Shown here in pieces: positions 1 through 8,375 of a stretch of 11,574 nucleotides of DNA. The DNA lies in the NCBI GenBank assembly GCA_030612965.1, contig JAUWMW010000049.1, positions 1-11,574 of the forward strand. The letters are read 5' to 3'. The position numbers were made by a program, and so were the translations under genes. The notes beneath the pieces are model-generated. The model had not been told where the DNA came from, did not search any database, and saw only the letters and a list, made by a program, of their open reading frames with translations. The DNA is from a bacterium. GTDB lineage: Bacteria; Zixibacteria; MSB-5A5; GN15; FEB-12. Positions within the stretch are counted from its first letter, which is position 1. Each line of letters starts with the position of its first letter.

Positions 1-291
1 GTGGGTGCCGGTAGCGACGATATATGGCGCCTCGTCGAGCAGCCGACGGTCGATGCGCTCCAGCCACCTCAGGATCGTGACGGTAGGCGTTTTGCGGTAG
101 GCGTCATTGACCACCAACAGTGGCAGTTTCTCGCCCAGAAACTTGCCTCCACCGGAGTCTTGAAATTCGGTCCTGAACTGCTCAAACGTCAGCGGTTTGT
201 CGACCCGAACCGGAGCGAATTCGTCGACCTCAACGCCATCGGGAATATCGATGGGGATTTGTTTACCGGAATAGTAGAGTTCAACTGTCAT
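1..291 (-). CDS. LarA-family (DUF2088) nickel-pincer-type racemase-like protein, 5' part only
   Basis: Reading the minus strand from ATG at 291 gives 97 codons without a stop, running off the left window edge, so only the N-terminus is seen. The segment at residues 59-75 (LLVVNDAYRKTPTVTIL) followed by IVATGTH at 91-97 matches the N-terminal domain of lactate racemase LarA and relatives, where the Asp and Arg of the first motif (here D63, R66) contact substrate and the His of VATGxH (here H97) is a catalytic base. Family members racemise lactate or other 2-hydroxy acids using a nickel pincer cofactor made by LarBCE. No Shine-Dalgarno is obvious upstream, but there is no alternative in-frame start. 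It follows ndk after a 130-bp gap holding two palindromic repeats, so it may be a separate transcription unit. Family call is good; the substrate cannot be stated, and the rest of the active site lies outside the window. Confidence 0.8.
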   Translation of the reverse strand, partial: MTVELYYSGKQIPIDIPDGVEVDEFAPVRVDKPLTFEQFRTEFQDSGGGKFLGEKLPLLVVNDAYRKTPTVTILRWLERIDRRLLDEAPYIVATGTH

Positions 292-325
292 CTGTATCGA
301 CCAACATAGGGAGCCAACTCAAATC

Positions 326-352
326 GGCAGGATCGCAAGGATCCTGCCCTAC
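326..352. repeat. Palindromic repeat copy 1 (27 bp)
   Basis: GGCAGGATC (326-334) and GATCCTGCC (340-348) form a perfect 9-bp stem around the 5-nt loop GCAAG, followed by CTAC. A second copy with 23 of 27 identical positions lies at 392-418 in the same orientation. No T-run follows the stem on either strand, so it does not look like a plain intrinsic terminator. It resembles a dispersed REP-like intergenic element. It sits between ndk and the LarA-like gene. Confidence 0.75.
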
Positions 353-391
353 AAAACTGTATGGGATGCATACTCAAGACGCCTTCACGGT

Positions 392-418
392 GGCAGGATC
401 ACAGGAATCCTGCTCTAC
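392..418. repeat. Palindromic repeat copy 2 (27 bp), directly after ndk
   Basis: This copy starts GGCAGGATC (392-400) and ends TCCTGCTCTAC. The stem is reduced to GCAGGAT (393-399) paired with ATCCTGC (407-413) around a 7-nt loop. It differs from the copy at 326-352 at four positions, and starts 66 bp from it. It begins 3 nt past the ndk stop in the transcription direction, so the RNA hairpin could protect or end the upstream operon message even without a T-tract. Confidence 0.7.
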
Positions 419-421
419 GTC

Positions 422-823
422 TCAATCCTCGAAGAAGAATGCGATCTCCTTGGCGGCGTTTTCGTCCGAATCAGACGCGTGCACCGAGTTGCGCTGAACA
501 TCGACAGCGATCTCCTGCCGAATCGTCCCGCAGGCGGCCTTGGCCGGATCAGTAGCGCCGATCAGCGTGCGCAGGTCATCGACCGCGTTCTCTTTTTCAA
601 GAACCATCGGCACTACCAACCCCGAACTCATGAACTCAACCAGGTTATCCAGGAATGGTTTACCTTCGTGAACGGCATAGAACTGTCGAGCCTGCTCCCT
701 GGCCAGTTTGAGCATCCGCATTTCAACCGGTTTGAAACCGGCCTTCTCCAGACGAGAAACAACATGGCCAATGAGGCTCCGCTGCGTCGCGTCCGGCTTA
801 ATTATGAGCAGGGTCCGACTCAT
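422..823 (-). CDS. ndk: Nucleoside diphosphate kinase
   Basis: Ndk transfers the terminal phosphate between nucleoside triphosphates and diphosphates through a phosphohistidine, balancing GTP and other NTPs against ATP in the cytoplasm. The 133-residue protein has the N-terminal SRTLLIIKPDA segment with the substrate-binding Lys (K9) and the active-site segment NSVHASDS with the catalytic His at 115. The usual Gly after this His is Ala here, a mild change. I chose ATG at 823, giving MSRTLLIIKPDA as in most family members. A TTG at 832 would add three residues but lies almost on top of the purine-rich GGAAG that probably serves as ribosome binding site. The start is 5 bp past the korC stop, so it belongs to the same operon. 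Ndk is known to associate with succinyl-CoA synthetase in Pseudomonas, which fits its place behind sucCD and kor. Family assignment is secure. Confidence 0.96.
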   Translation of the reverse strand: MSRTLLIIKPDATQRSLIGHVVSRLEKAGFKPVEMRMLKLAREQARQFYAVHEGKPFLDNLVEFMSSGLVVPMVLEKENAVDDLRTLIGATDPAKAACGTIRQEIAVDVQRNSVHASDSDENAAKEIAFFFED

Positions 824-828
824 TCGGT

Positions 829-1428
829 TCAATCTTCCGCTCGACGAGTCGGGTCCTTCTTTACTTTCAGCGCTTCAGCGTATCCGATCTCGACAGCGGT
901 TCGGTTCTTCTCTTCGGTACCACGAGGGGCGCGTTTGAGGACAGCATCAATCAAGTCCTCTTTGGAAACGATCCCCGTGAATGCGGCGATGGCGCCGAGC
1001 GCGACTACATTCGCCACCATAACGTGCCCAGCCTCTTCACGGGCAATCTTGGTAAACGGAAGAGCATAGTAGTTTTCGGTGGGGATGTTCTTAACCAGTC
1101 CGCTATCGACGATCAACACGCCGTCTTTGTGCAAATCAGCGTAGTACCTGTCCATCGACTCCTGGGTCATGCAGAGGAGCATATCAAGTTGCATCGCTTT
1201 GGGGTAGTAGATCTCGTTGGTTGAAACAACGACATCCGCCTTAGATGCGCCGCCGCGCGCTTCCGGACCGTAGGACTGCGTCTGGACGACGTTCTTTGAA
1301 TAGTCGACACCGATCGCTTCGGCCAGAATAACCGAGCCCAGAATCATCCCCTGACCGCCGGACCCGGACAGCCGAATCTCAAACCGATCGTGAGGAATTT
1401 CAATCTTATCAAGCAGTTTGTGTTCCAT
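829..1428 (-). CDS. korC: 2-oxoglutarate:ferredoxin oxidoreductase, gamma subunit
   Basis: This is the gamma domain of the 2-oxoacid:acceptor oxidoreductase family, separate here as in four-subunit enzymes. The 199-residue protein carries the family signature SGSGGQGMI at 21-29 and SYGPEARGG at 52-60, both involved in the CoA/subunit interface region of this fold. It works with the alpha, beta and delta subunits to oxidise 2-oxoglutarate and CoA to succinyl-CoA and CO2 while reducing ferredoxin. The start lies 2 bp past the korB stop and its own stop is 5 bp before the chosen ndk start. The acidic/basic C-terminal end (KKDPTRRAED) is short. Sequence alone does not exclude another 2-oxoacid substrate; the adjacent sucCD genes make 2-oxoglutarate the best inference. 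Confidence 0.93.
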   Translation of the reverse strand: MEHKLLDKIEIPHDRFEIRLSGSGGQGMILGSVILAEAIGVDYSKNVVQTQSYGPEARGGASKADVVVSTNEIYYPKAMQLDMLLCMTQESMDRYYADLHKDGVLIVDSGLVKNIPTENYYALPFTKIAREEAGHVMVANVVALGAIAAFTGIVSKEDLIDAVLKRAPRGTEEKNRTAVEIGYAEALKVKKDPTRRAED

Positions 1429-1430
1429 GA

Positions 1431-2291
1431 TTACTTCTCCCCCATGTGGGCGTCGACAAGTTTCTGGTATTCATCGCAGAACTCTGTTCTATCGTCCTCG
1501 TGCAAGGTCCCGATGACGAACTTGCCTTCCATCTCTTCGGGGCTCAATTTCTTGGCCTTGGCGGTGGTGACTGAGTTTTCCTTAAACGCGTTAAGCATCG
1601 AAACAGCATCGCCGCGACGGTTGAGACGCCCATAGTAGGTATGGCAATTGGAAATCACTTCCACCAGACTGAAGCCGTTGTGATCAAGCGCATTGGTGAT
1701 GGCCTTCTCCAGTTGTGGTGTGTGGTAAACGGTACCGCGAGCCACAAACGAGGCTCCCGCTGCCTGTGCCAACTTGCATGGATCGAAGTGCTTCTCGACG
1801 TTGCCATAGGGGGTTGTGGTTGAGATGGCCCCCGAGGGTGTCGTCGGCGATCCCTGTCCTCCGGTCATGCCGTAAATGTAGTTATTGATCAGGATCGCAG
1901 TGATATCGATGTTACGACGGCAGGCATGGATGAAATGATTGCCGCCGATAGCCAAGCAGTCGCCGTCACCGGTGATTACGATCACCTTCATATGCGGTTT
2001 GGCGAACTTGATACCGGTAGCGAAGGCGAGGGCGCGTCCATGAGTAGTGTGGAGGGCGCTGAAATCGAGGTAGATAGGCATGCGACTAGTGCAGCCGATT
2101 CCTGAGACCATCGCCACCTCGTCCTTGGAATAGCCCAGTTTGTCGATGGCGCGAATGAGAGCGCTCATGACAATACCGTTACCACACCCGGCGCACCAAA
2201 CCGAGGGAAGCTTCTTCCTGGGCCGGAAGTAGTTTAGGACTGCATCCGATTTCTGCTTTTCAACACTCTTGGTTTTTTCGACGGTAGCCAT
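1431..2291 (-). CDS. korB: 2-oxoglutarate:ferredoxin oxidoreductase, beta (TPP-binding) subunit
   Basis: The beta subunit binds thiamine diphosphate and the proximal [4Fe-4S] cluster. In the 286 residues I see WCAGCGNG (32-39) and GIGCTSR (64-70), HGRA at 84-87, the TPP/Mg motif GDGD (108-111) continuing to NNYIYGMTGGQ (136-146), and a Cys in the SNCHT segment further on, all as in KorB/OorB-type subunits. Its ATG overlaps the korA stop by one base (TAATG), so the two subunits are probably translationally coupled; korC follows after 2 bp. The first 16 residues are lysine-rich and precede the conserved fold. Size is normal for the separate beta subunit. Substrate preference is inferred from neighbouring sucCD. 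Confidence 0.95.
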   Translation of the reverse strand: MATVEKTKSVEKQKSDAVLNYFRPRKKLPSVWCAGCGNGIVMSALIRAIDKLGYSKDEVAMVSGIGCTSRMPIYLDFSALHTTHGRALAFATGIKFAKPHMKVIVITGDGDCLAIGGNHFIHACRRNIDITAILINNYIYGMTGGQGSPTTPSGAISTTTPYGNVEKHFDPCKLAQAAGASFVARGTVYHTPQLEKAITNALDHNGFSLVEVISNCHTYYGRLNRRGDAVSMLNAFKENSVTTAKAKKLSPEEMEGKFVIGTLHEDDRTEFCDEYQKLVDAHMGEK

Positions 2292-3427
2292 TACATAACC
2301 TCCTCGAGCTTCTCCAGTATCTGCATCGGAGTCAGGATCTCACCGTCGTATCGTTGCAGAGAATGAATTTCAGTATCGGGTGGCATGACGCGCCTGATCT
2401 CATGCACAATCTGTCCCATGTTCAGTTCCGGGACAATTATCTTTTGGCACTTCTGACAGTAGTCGCGCAGTTTGTTGTCCGGGAACGGCCAAACCGTATA
2501 CAGTTGAACCAAACCCACTTTCACTCCGGCCGAACGAGCCAGCGCCACCGCCAGCAGCACCGCTCGCGAGACCGAGCCGTACGACACGAAAGCGATTTCA
2601 GCGTCGTCCATCATCTCGACTCGCAGTTTGGTTATCTCACTGCGGAAGTCCATGATCTTGTTGCGCAGTTTGTCCAGCTTGACCTTGATCTCCTCTGGCT
2701 TGTTAGTGGTGAAACCCATGGGGTCGTGGGTCAAACCGGTGGAGATAGTACGATAGCCTTCGCCGTAAGCAGCCATGGGTGACACCCCGTTGGCCGTTAA
2801 CCGGAACGGTTGGAATTCTTCCGGCGGCACCGTCGCCTTGACGCGGTTAATGACCTGATGCTCCCCCGGTTTGGGCAGTGAGATCAACTCACGCTGGTGA
2901 CCGATTATTTCATCCATTAAGACCACCACCGGTGTTCGGAATCGTTCCGAGAGGTTGAAGGCGCGGATAGTCTCGGTAACGGTATCACCGACGGTGGAGG
3001 GAGCGACGACAATCGCAGTGTAATCACCGTGGGGCCCCCAGCGGGCCTGCATAGTGTCGGACTGACTGACCTTGGTCGGCAGTCCGGTCGATGGTCCGCC
3101 GCGCTGTACATTGATCACCACGCACGGGGTTTCTGTGATGTAGGCGTAACCGATATTCTCCTGCATCAGGGAAAAACCCGGGCCCGAGGTCGCTGTCATA
3201 GCCTTCATGCCGGAGACCGAAGCCCCGACGACGGCGCCGATGGAAGCTATCTCATCCTCCATTTGGATGAAGCGACCGCCGATTTTCGGCAGCTCCCGCG
3301 AGCAGCCTTCAGCCACTTCAGTCGACGGCGTGATAGGATACCCGGCATAGAACCGCATCCCGGCGTAGATAGCGCCTTCCACAGCGGCCAGGTTACCCAA
3401 CAGAAGAGTCCTCTGTGTATCAACCAT
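2291..3427 (-). CDS. korA: 2-oxoglutarate:ferredoxin oxidoreductase, alpha subunit
   Basis: The alpha subunit holds the pyrimidine-binding half of the TPP site and substrate contacts. The 378-residue protein shows YPITPSTEVAE at 30-40, QMEDE at 55-59, SGPGFSLMQENIGYA at 81-95, and RGGPSTGLPTKVSQSD at 109-124 leading to GPHGD. This last block is typical of 2-oxoglutarate-type rather than pyruvate-type enzymes. The length fits an alpha subunit without fused gamma domain, consistent with a separate korC. An AGGTGAG Shine-Dalgarno lies 8 bp before the ATG and 15 bp separate it from the korD stop. The stop overlaps the korB start by one base. In the oxidative direction it feeds succinyl-CoA to SucCD; in a reductive TCA cycle it would fix CO2 onto succinyl-CoA. 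Confidence 0.95.
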   Translation of the reverse strand: MVDTQRTLLLGNLAAVEGAIYAGMRFYAGYPITPSTEVAEGCSRELPKIGGRFIQMEDEIASIGAVVGASVSGMKAMTATSGPGFSLMQENIGYAYITETPCVVINVQRGGPSTGLPTKVSQSDTMQARWGPHGDYTAIVVAPSTVGDTVTETIRAFNLSERFRTPVVVLMDEIIGHQRELISLPKPGEHQVINRVKATVPPEEFQPFRLTANGVSPMAAYGEGYRTISTGLTHDPMGFTTNKPEEIKVKLDKLRNKIMDFRSEITKLRVEMMDDAEIAFVSYGSVSRAVLLAVALARSAGVKVGLVQLYTVWPFPDNKLRDYCQKCQKIIVPELNMGQIVHEIRRVMPPDTEIHSLQRYDGEILTPMQILEKLEEVM

Positions 3428-3442
3428 GTTTATCTCACCTAT

Positions 3443-3703
3443 CTACTTGTAGTTCGATGTTATGGCGAAATCGGGACAGTGCGTCCAGCAGATAGTGCAC
3501 TGAGTGCAATCTTCTGCGCGCGCTATGGCCGGTTTGCCGTCGGAATCCGGCTCGAACACCTGGGTGGGACAGAGGGCAATACAGATGTTACAAGCTTTGC
3601 ACCAGGTCAAGTTAATTTCCAAAGGAGGCGGGCCATTGGAATAATCGTACTTGCTCTTACCTTTTTTCTTAGTGGCGGGCTTGGCCGCTTGTGACTCAGT
3701 CAT
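3443..3703 (-). CDS. korD: 2-oxoglutarate:ferredoxin oxidoreductase, delta (2x[4Fe-4S] ferredoxin) subunit
   Basis: A small 86-residue iron-sulfur protein carrying electrons between the TPP site and external ferredoxin. Two classic CxxCxxCxxxC motifs are present: Cys 35, 38, 41, 45 followed by Pro, and Cys 66, 69, 72, 76 followed by Pro, enough for two [4Fe-4S] clusters. Residues 1-20 form a hydrophilic extension with TKKKGKSK, not part of the ferredoxin fold. The start has a good Shine-Dalgarno (GAGGA about 7 bp upstream). It is the first of four kor genes (delta-alpha-beta-gamma) and begins 51 bp after the sucD stop. It could be called a stand-alone ferredoxin, but the order and spacing make it the delta subunit. 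Confidence 0.93.
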   Translation of the reverse strand: MTESQAAKPATKKKGKSKYDYSNGPPPLEINLTWCKACNICIALCPTQVFEPDSDGKPAIARAEDCTQCTICWTHCPDFAITSNYK

Positions 3704-3754
3704 GGATTTTCCTCGACAACTCAGATTGCATACTATTGGAACGCCATCGCCTGG

Positions 3755-4795
3755 CTATTTCTTTGCTTTTTTCGTTCGCTTGGGAGAAGCAGCTTTCTTG
3801 AGGCCGCGCTGTTTCTTCGGTGCGAGCTTCTTGGCTGCGACCTTTTTCACCGTCGCTTTCTTCGCCTTAGTCTTCTTGGTTGCTGCTTTCTTCAGTGTTG
3901 CTTTCTTCGGTGCAGGTCTCTTAGCGCCTTTCATCAACTCTTTCAGCGCTGCAGGGAGCTCGGTGGGAGAACCTGCGACCGGAACACCGACCTTGTTGAG
4001 CGCAACGATCTTGTCTTCGGCTGTGCCGCTGCCGCCGGCGATGATGGCGCCCGCGTGACCCATCCGCTTGCCGGGAGGAGCGGTCTGACCGGCGATGAAC
4101 GCCACCACCGGTTTGGTCACATACTTCTTGATATATTTGGCCGCATCTTCCTCGTCGGAGCCACCGATCTCACCGATCATCACGATCGCCTTGGTTGCCG
4201 GATCGGCCTGGAACGCTTCCAGACAATCGATGAAGTTGGTGCCGATCACCTGGTCACCGCCGATACCGATGCAGGTTGATTGCCCCATGCCCGCTTCTGT
4301 CAAAGCCCAAATCGCTTCGTAGGTCAGAGTGCCGGAGCGAGAGACGACACCCACGCCGCCTTTCTTGACGATGGTCGACGGCATGATGCCGACCTTGGAT
4401 TGTCCCACAGAAATCAGACCGGGGCAGTTGGGACCGATCAAGCGCGCGCCGTGCTCCTTGACGAAGGGATAGACCTTCATCATGTCGTTAGCGGGTACGC
4501 CTTCAGTAATACAGATAACTGTCTTGATACCGGCGCTGACCGCCTCGAATATGGCGTCGACGGCAAATGGAGGCGGCACATAGATCACGGAAGTGTTGGC
4601 TTTCGTTTTGGCCACCGCTTCCTCGACCGTATCGAAAACAGGAATACCGGCCACTTTGCTGCCACCCTTGCCGGGTGTGACGCCACCGACCACTTTAGTG
4701 CCGTACTTCTTCATCTGTTCAGCGTGAAAGGAACCGTCTCGTCCGGTGATCCCCTGAACAATCAGTTTCGTTTTCTTACTAATGAATATCGACAT
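3755..4795 (-). CDS. sucD: Succinyl-CoA synthetase alpha subunit with a lysine/alanine-rich C-terminal tail
   Basis: SucD binds CoA and carries the phosphohistidine of succinyl-CoA synthetase, which interconverts succinyl-CoA and succinate with NTP formation. The N-terminal CoA-binding Rossmann domain starts KLIVQGITGRDG; GPNCPG is at 121-126; the catalytic His lies in RMGHAGAIIAGG at residue 247. The conserved enzyme ends near residue 290, the usual family length. Residues 291-346 are an extra tail with 23 Lys, 3 Arg and no Asp or Glu, made of degenerate AxKKA-type units like the tail of histone H1. The tail is in frame with the enzyme and ends at a TAG stop at 3755-3757. A strong AGAGGA ribosome binding site sits 8 bp before the ATG; sucC ends 29 bp upstream. 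The enzymatic call is secure; the role of the tail is unknown. Confidence 0.96.
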   Translation of the reverse strand: MSIFISKKTKLIVQGITGRDGSFHAEQMKKYGTKVVGGVTPGKGGSKVAGIPVFDTVEEAVAKTKANTSVIYVPPPFAVDAIFEAVSAGIKTVICITEGVPANDMMKVYPFVKEHGARLIGPNCPGLISVGQSKVGIMPSTIVKKGGVGVVSRSGTLTYEAIWALTEAGMGQSTCIGIGGDQVIGTNFIDCLEAFQADPATKAIVMIGEIGGSDEEDAAKYIKKYVTKPVVAFIAGQTAPPGKRMGHAGAIIAGGSGTAEDKIVALNKVGVPVAGSPTELPAALKELMKGAKRPAPKKATLKKAATKKTKAKKATVKKVAAKKLAPKKQRGLKKAASPKRTKKAKK

Positions 4796-4824
4796 ATCTA
4801 AGGTCCTCTCAGAGTTCCGTTTTA

Positions 4825-5954
<1,130 letters not shown>

Positions 5955-5958
<4 letters not shown>

Positions 5959-7349
5959 AGGTCGCGTTCCTTGAAACTGCTTTTATCGGACAATATATCT
6001 TTGTCTTCGAAGTAGGTTCCTGCGAGAATCTCCAACTGCTCGGAATCGTTGACAGAAGGATCGTCCAGCACTTTTTCTAACAGATGGCTCAGGACCATTC
6101 CCACGGTTGGTCCGGGTTCGAGTTTGAACAGGCGCATGATGTCGGTGCCATCAAGCGCCAGATCGCCGACGCCCAGGGGTGGTTTGCGCGAAAGCTCCTC
6201 GCGGATATCGGCCTCGAACTGGTCGACATCTTCGGTGGTGCCGCCCATGCCCTGCGCCACGACGTCAGCCCGACGTAAGTCGAGCAAGTCGAAAATCAAA
6301 TCAGTGCCGATCCGCCGCAACAGCCGACGCAGCCCTTTGGGTGTGACATCGGTGGTGAACATGTGACGCTCGATCAGCGTGGTGACCTGCTGGATGAAGT
6401 CGTTGGAGTACCGCAGACGCTGCAGCACTTCGCCGGTGGTTCTGGCGCCCAAGCTCTCGTGCCCGTAGAAAGTGGCGCCATCGTCCACCAATCGTCGTGT
6501 CTGGGGTTTGCACACGTCGTGAAACAGGGCAGCCATTCTAAGACGCAGGCGCGGTGCGCAAGCGTCGATTGTATGCATCGAGTGCTCAAAGACGTCGTAC
6601 TTGTGGTAACCGCCCGGTTGTTCGATTCCGACTCCGGCCTGCAACTCCGGCAGAATGATTTTCAACAGCCCCAGGCTTTCCATCAGACGGAAGCCGTTGG
6701 AAGGATGTTCAGCCAGCGTCAGAAGTTTGTTGAGTTCCTCGGCGACTCGTTCGGCGGAAACGGTATCTATCAATGCGGCGTTTTTACGGATGGATCGAAA
6801 TGTTTCCGGTTCAATCATAAACTCAAACCGCGCTGCAAACTGGACAGCGCGCAACATGCGCAGCGGATCATCCTTGAACGAACTCGGGTAGACCATGCGC
6901 AACTGCCGCTTCTCCAGATCAACACGTCCACCCAGAGGGTCGATCAATTCGTTGTTGTCCAGCGCCATGGCCATGGCGTTGACGGTGAAGTCGCGCCGAT
7001 GAAGGTCATCCTCGACCGACAGCGACGGATCGAACGACACCTCAAACTCTTTGTGCCCCCAGCCCGTAGAGTGCTCGCTTCGCGGCAGAGTAAGGTCAAA
7101 CGTTCGTCCCTGACCATCGTGGAACTGAGTATACTTGATAACGCCGAAACTTTTTCCAACCAGATCGACCCGGCCGCGACGACTGAGTAGCCGACTGAGT
7201 TCGTCATATTCAATGCCGGTGACGAGATAGTCGCAATCCTTGGTGGCCACAGTACCGAGCAGGATGCGATCGCGTACGGCGCCGCCTACTTCGTAGATGC
7301 GTCCTTTCTCAAGTATCGCTTGGATGGTCTCGTCCGACAGTTGGTTCAT
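5955..7349 (-). CDS. cca: CCA tRNA nucleotidyltransferase / poly(A) polymerase family protein with HD domain
   Basis: Class II nucleotidyltransferase that adds or repairs the 3' CCA end of tRNA. In the 464 residues the head domain has GGAVRD (22-27), the two catalytic carboxylates in KDCD (D38, D40), RRDFTVNAMA (118-127) and DPLRMLRA (161-168), and ERVAEELNKLL (200-210). An HD phosphohydrolase domain follows: H256, the H277-D278 pair in ALFHDVCKP, and GHES at 296-299. Such HD domains give some family members 2',3'-cyclic phosphodiesterase or phosphatase activity. Sequence alone does not separate full CCA-adding from CC- or A-adding enzymes. The start is 3 bp after the carbamate kinase stop, and the stop overlaps sucC by 4 bp. 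A tRNA-processing gene coupled to TCA genes is an unusual neighbourhood. The gene symbol is a family-level assignment. Confidence 0.9.
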
Positions 7350-7352
7350 GGC

Positions 7353-8303
7353 TCAATCCGGCACTATTCTGGTTCCGGCTTCACCATGGACGGCTTTGCC
7401 GGCGTTGTTAAGCGAAGTTATGATCACCATCTCGCCGCCGTCTTCGAGAAACTTGATGGCGGCATCTATTTTCGGTCCCATCGAGCCGGGCGGAAAATGA
7501 CCCTCGGCATGATACTTCTTGATCTCTGAAAGCGTCACACGCCCCAAATCTTTCTGATCGGGTTGACCGAAGTTGATAGCCACCCGGTCAACGTCGGTGA
7601 GGATCGACAGAATCTCAGCGCCAATCTCGGCGCCAATCACCGCTGAAGCGAGGTCCTTGTCAATGACGGCGTCAATACCCTCGTAATCGCCATTTTTGTC
7701 AATGTAGACCGGTATTCCCCCGCCCCCACCGGCAATTACTATGGTGCCGGCTGACACCAGGGCCTTGATGGTATCAGCCTCGATAGTATGGTACGGCATG
7801 GGTGACGGTACGACCCTTCGCCAGCCGCGGTCACCGTCCTCTTTCATCCGCCAGCCCCGAGCAGTGGTGAACCTCTGAGCCTCGTCTTCGGTGTAAAACT
7901 GCCCAATGTATTTGGTAGGGTTGTCGATGGCGGGGTCATTAGGATCGACTAACATTTGCGTGATGATAGTCACCACCGGTCGGTGAATTCCTTCAGCGCG
8001 CAGTCGGTTCCGCAGCGACTGCTCCATCATGTAGCCCATGCCGCCTTCGGTGTCGGCCACGCAGACGCCAAGCGGCAGGATGGGAGCCTTGTCACGCGCC
8101 AGTTCGACACGGAGGATGGCATTGCCCACCTGGGGACCGTTGCCATGACTCATCACCAGATTATAACCCTCGCGGGCCAGTTGCACGACGCCGTCCAGCG
8201 AGGTACGCGTGTTGGCAAACTGGTTGGCGATTGTATCCTCGATATCGGGCTGCGTAATGGCGTTACCGCCGAGGGCAATCACTGCTGTCTTGTGGCCGGT
8301 CAT
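7353..8303 (-). CDS. arcC: Carbamate kinase
   Basis: Catalyses carbamoyl phosphate + ADP to carbamate + ATP (reversible); carbamate then falls apart to ammonia and CO2. The 316-residue amino acid kinase-fold protein shows ALGGNA (10-15), SHGNGPQVG (52-60), NPTKYIGQFY (128-137), AGGGGGIPV (191-199), DKDLASAVIGAEIGA (215-229), LTDVDRV (235-241) and GSMGPKIDAA (273-282). The three lysines used by carbamate kinases (here K131, K216, K278) are all present, so it should be active. Possible Shine-Dalgarno GGAAG lies 9 bp before the ATG, with a nearer GGAG. It sits 72 bp after the COG2403 GTPase gene and 3 bp before cca. No arginine deiminase or carbamoyltransferase is in the window, so the source of carbamoyl phosphate is not known. 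Confidence 0.95.
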   Translation of the reverse strand: MTGHKTAVIALGGNAITQPDIEDTIANQFANTRTSLDGVVQLAREGYNLVMSHGNGPQVGNAILRVELARDKAPILPLGVCVADTEGGMGYMMEQSLRNRLRAEGIHRPVVTIITQMLVDPNDPAIDNPTKYIGQFYTEDEAQRFTTARGWRMKEDGDRGWRRVVPSPMPYHTIEADTIKALVSAGTIVIAGGGGGIPVYIDKNGDYEGIDAVIDKDLASAVIGAEIGAEILSILTDVDRVAINFGQPDQKDLGRVTLSEIKKYHAEGHFPPGSMGPKIDAAIKFLEDGGEMVIITSLNNAGKAVHGEAGTRIVPD

Positions 8304-8341
8304 TCTCCGTTTCTTCCGGTGCGGTTGGACCGTAGGAAGCA

Positions 8342-8369
8342 GAGCGGGCCGACTCTTGCCGACCCGCTC
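8342..8369 (-). other. Hairpin between the COG2403 GTPase gene and arcC
   Basis: GAGCGGG (8342-8348) and CCCGCTC (8363-8369) form a perfect 7-bp GC-rich stem with a 14-nt loop that contains a second partial repeat (GTCGG twice on the transcribed strand). It lies 6 nt after the stop of the upstream gene. No T-run follows in the direction of transcription, so it is not a standard terminator; an RNA-stability or attenuation role is possible. Confidence 0.5.
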
Positions 8370-8375
8370 GCTGGT

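Noticed and set aside
1..309. Plus-strand open frame at the left edge starting GTG
   Set aside because: The minus strand frame through the same bases gives an unmistakable LarA-type N-terminus, so the plus frame is a shadow.
824..832. TTG start for ndk at 832
   Set aside because: It nearly overlaps the GGAAG ribosome binding site and adds residues not found in the family; ATG at 823 fits better.
3029..3694. Long plus-strand open frame opposite korA/korD
   Set aside because: It lies antisense to two genes with clear family motifs, has no recognisable domain and reads as the complement of conserved codons.
3755..3925. SucD tail as a frameshift artefact
   Set aside because: The tail is in frame, has a strongly biased and coherent Lys/Ala composition, ends in a proper stop and is followed by a normally spaced gene, so it looks genuine, although read support would settle it.
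6363..7190. 275-codon plus-strand open frame opposite the cca-type gene
   Set aside because: The minus strand encodes all catalytic motifs of the nucleotidyltransferase here; the plus frame is low-information shadow sequence.
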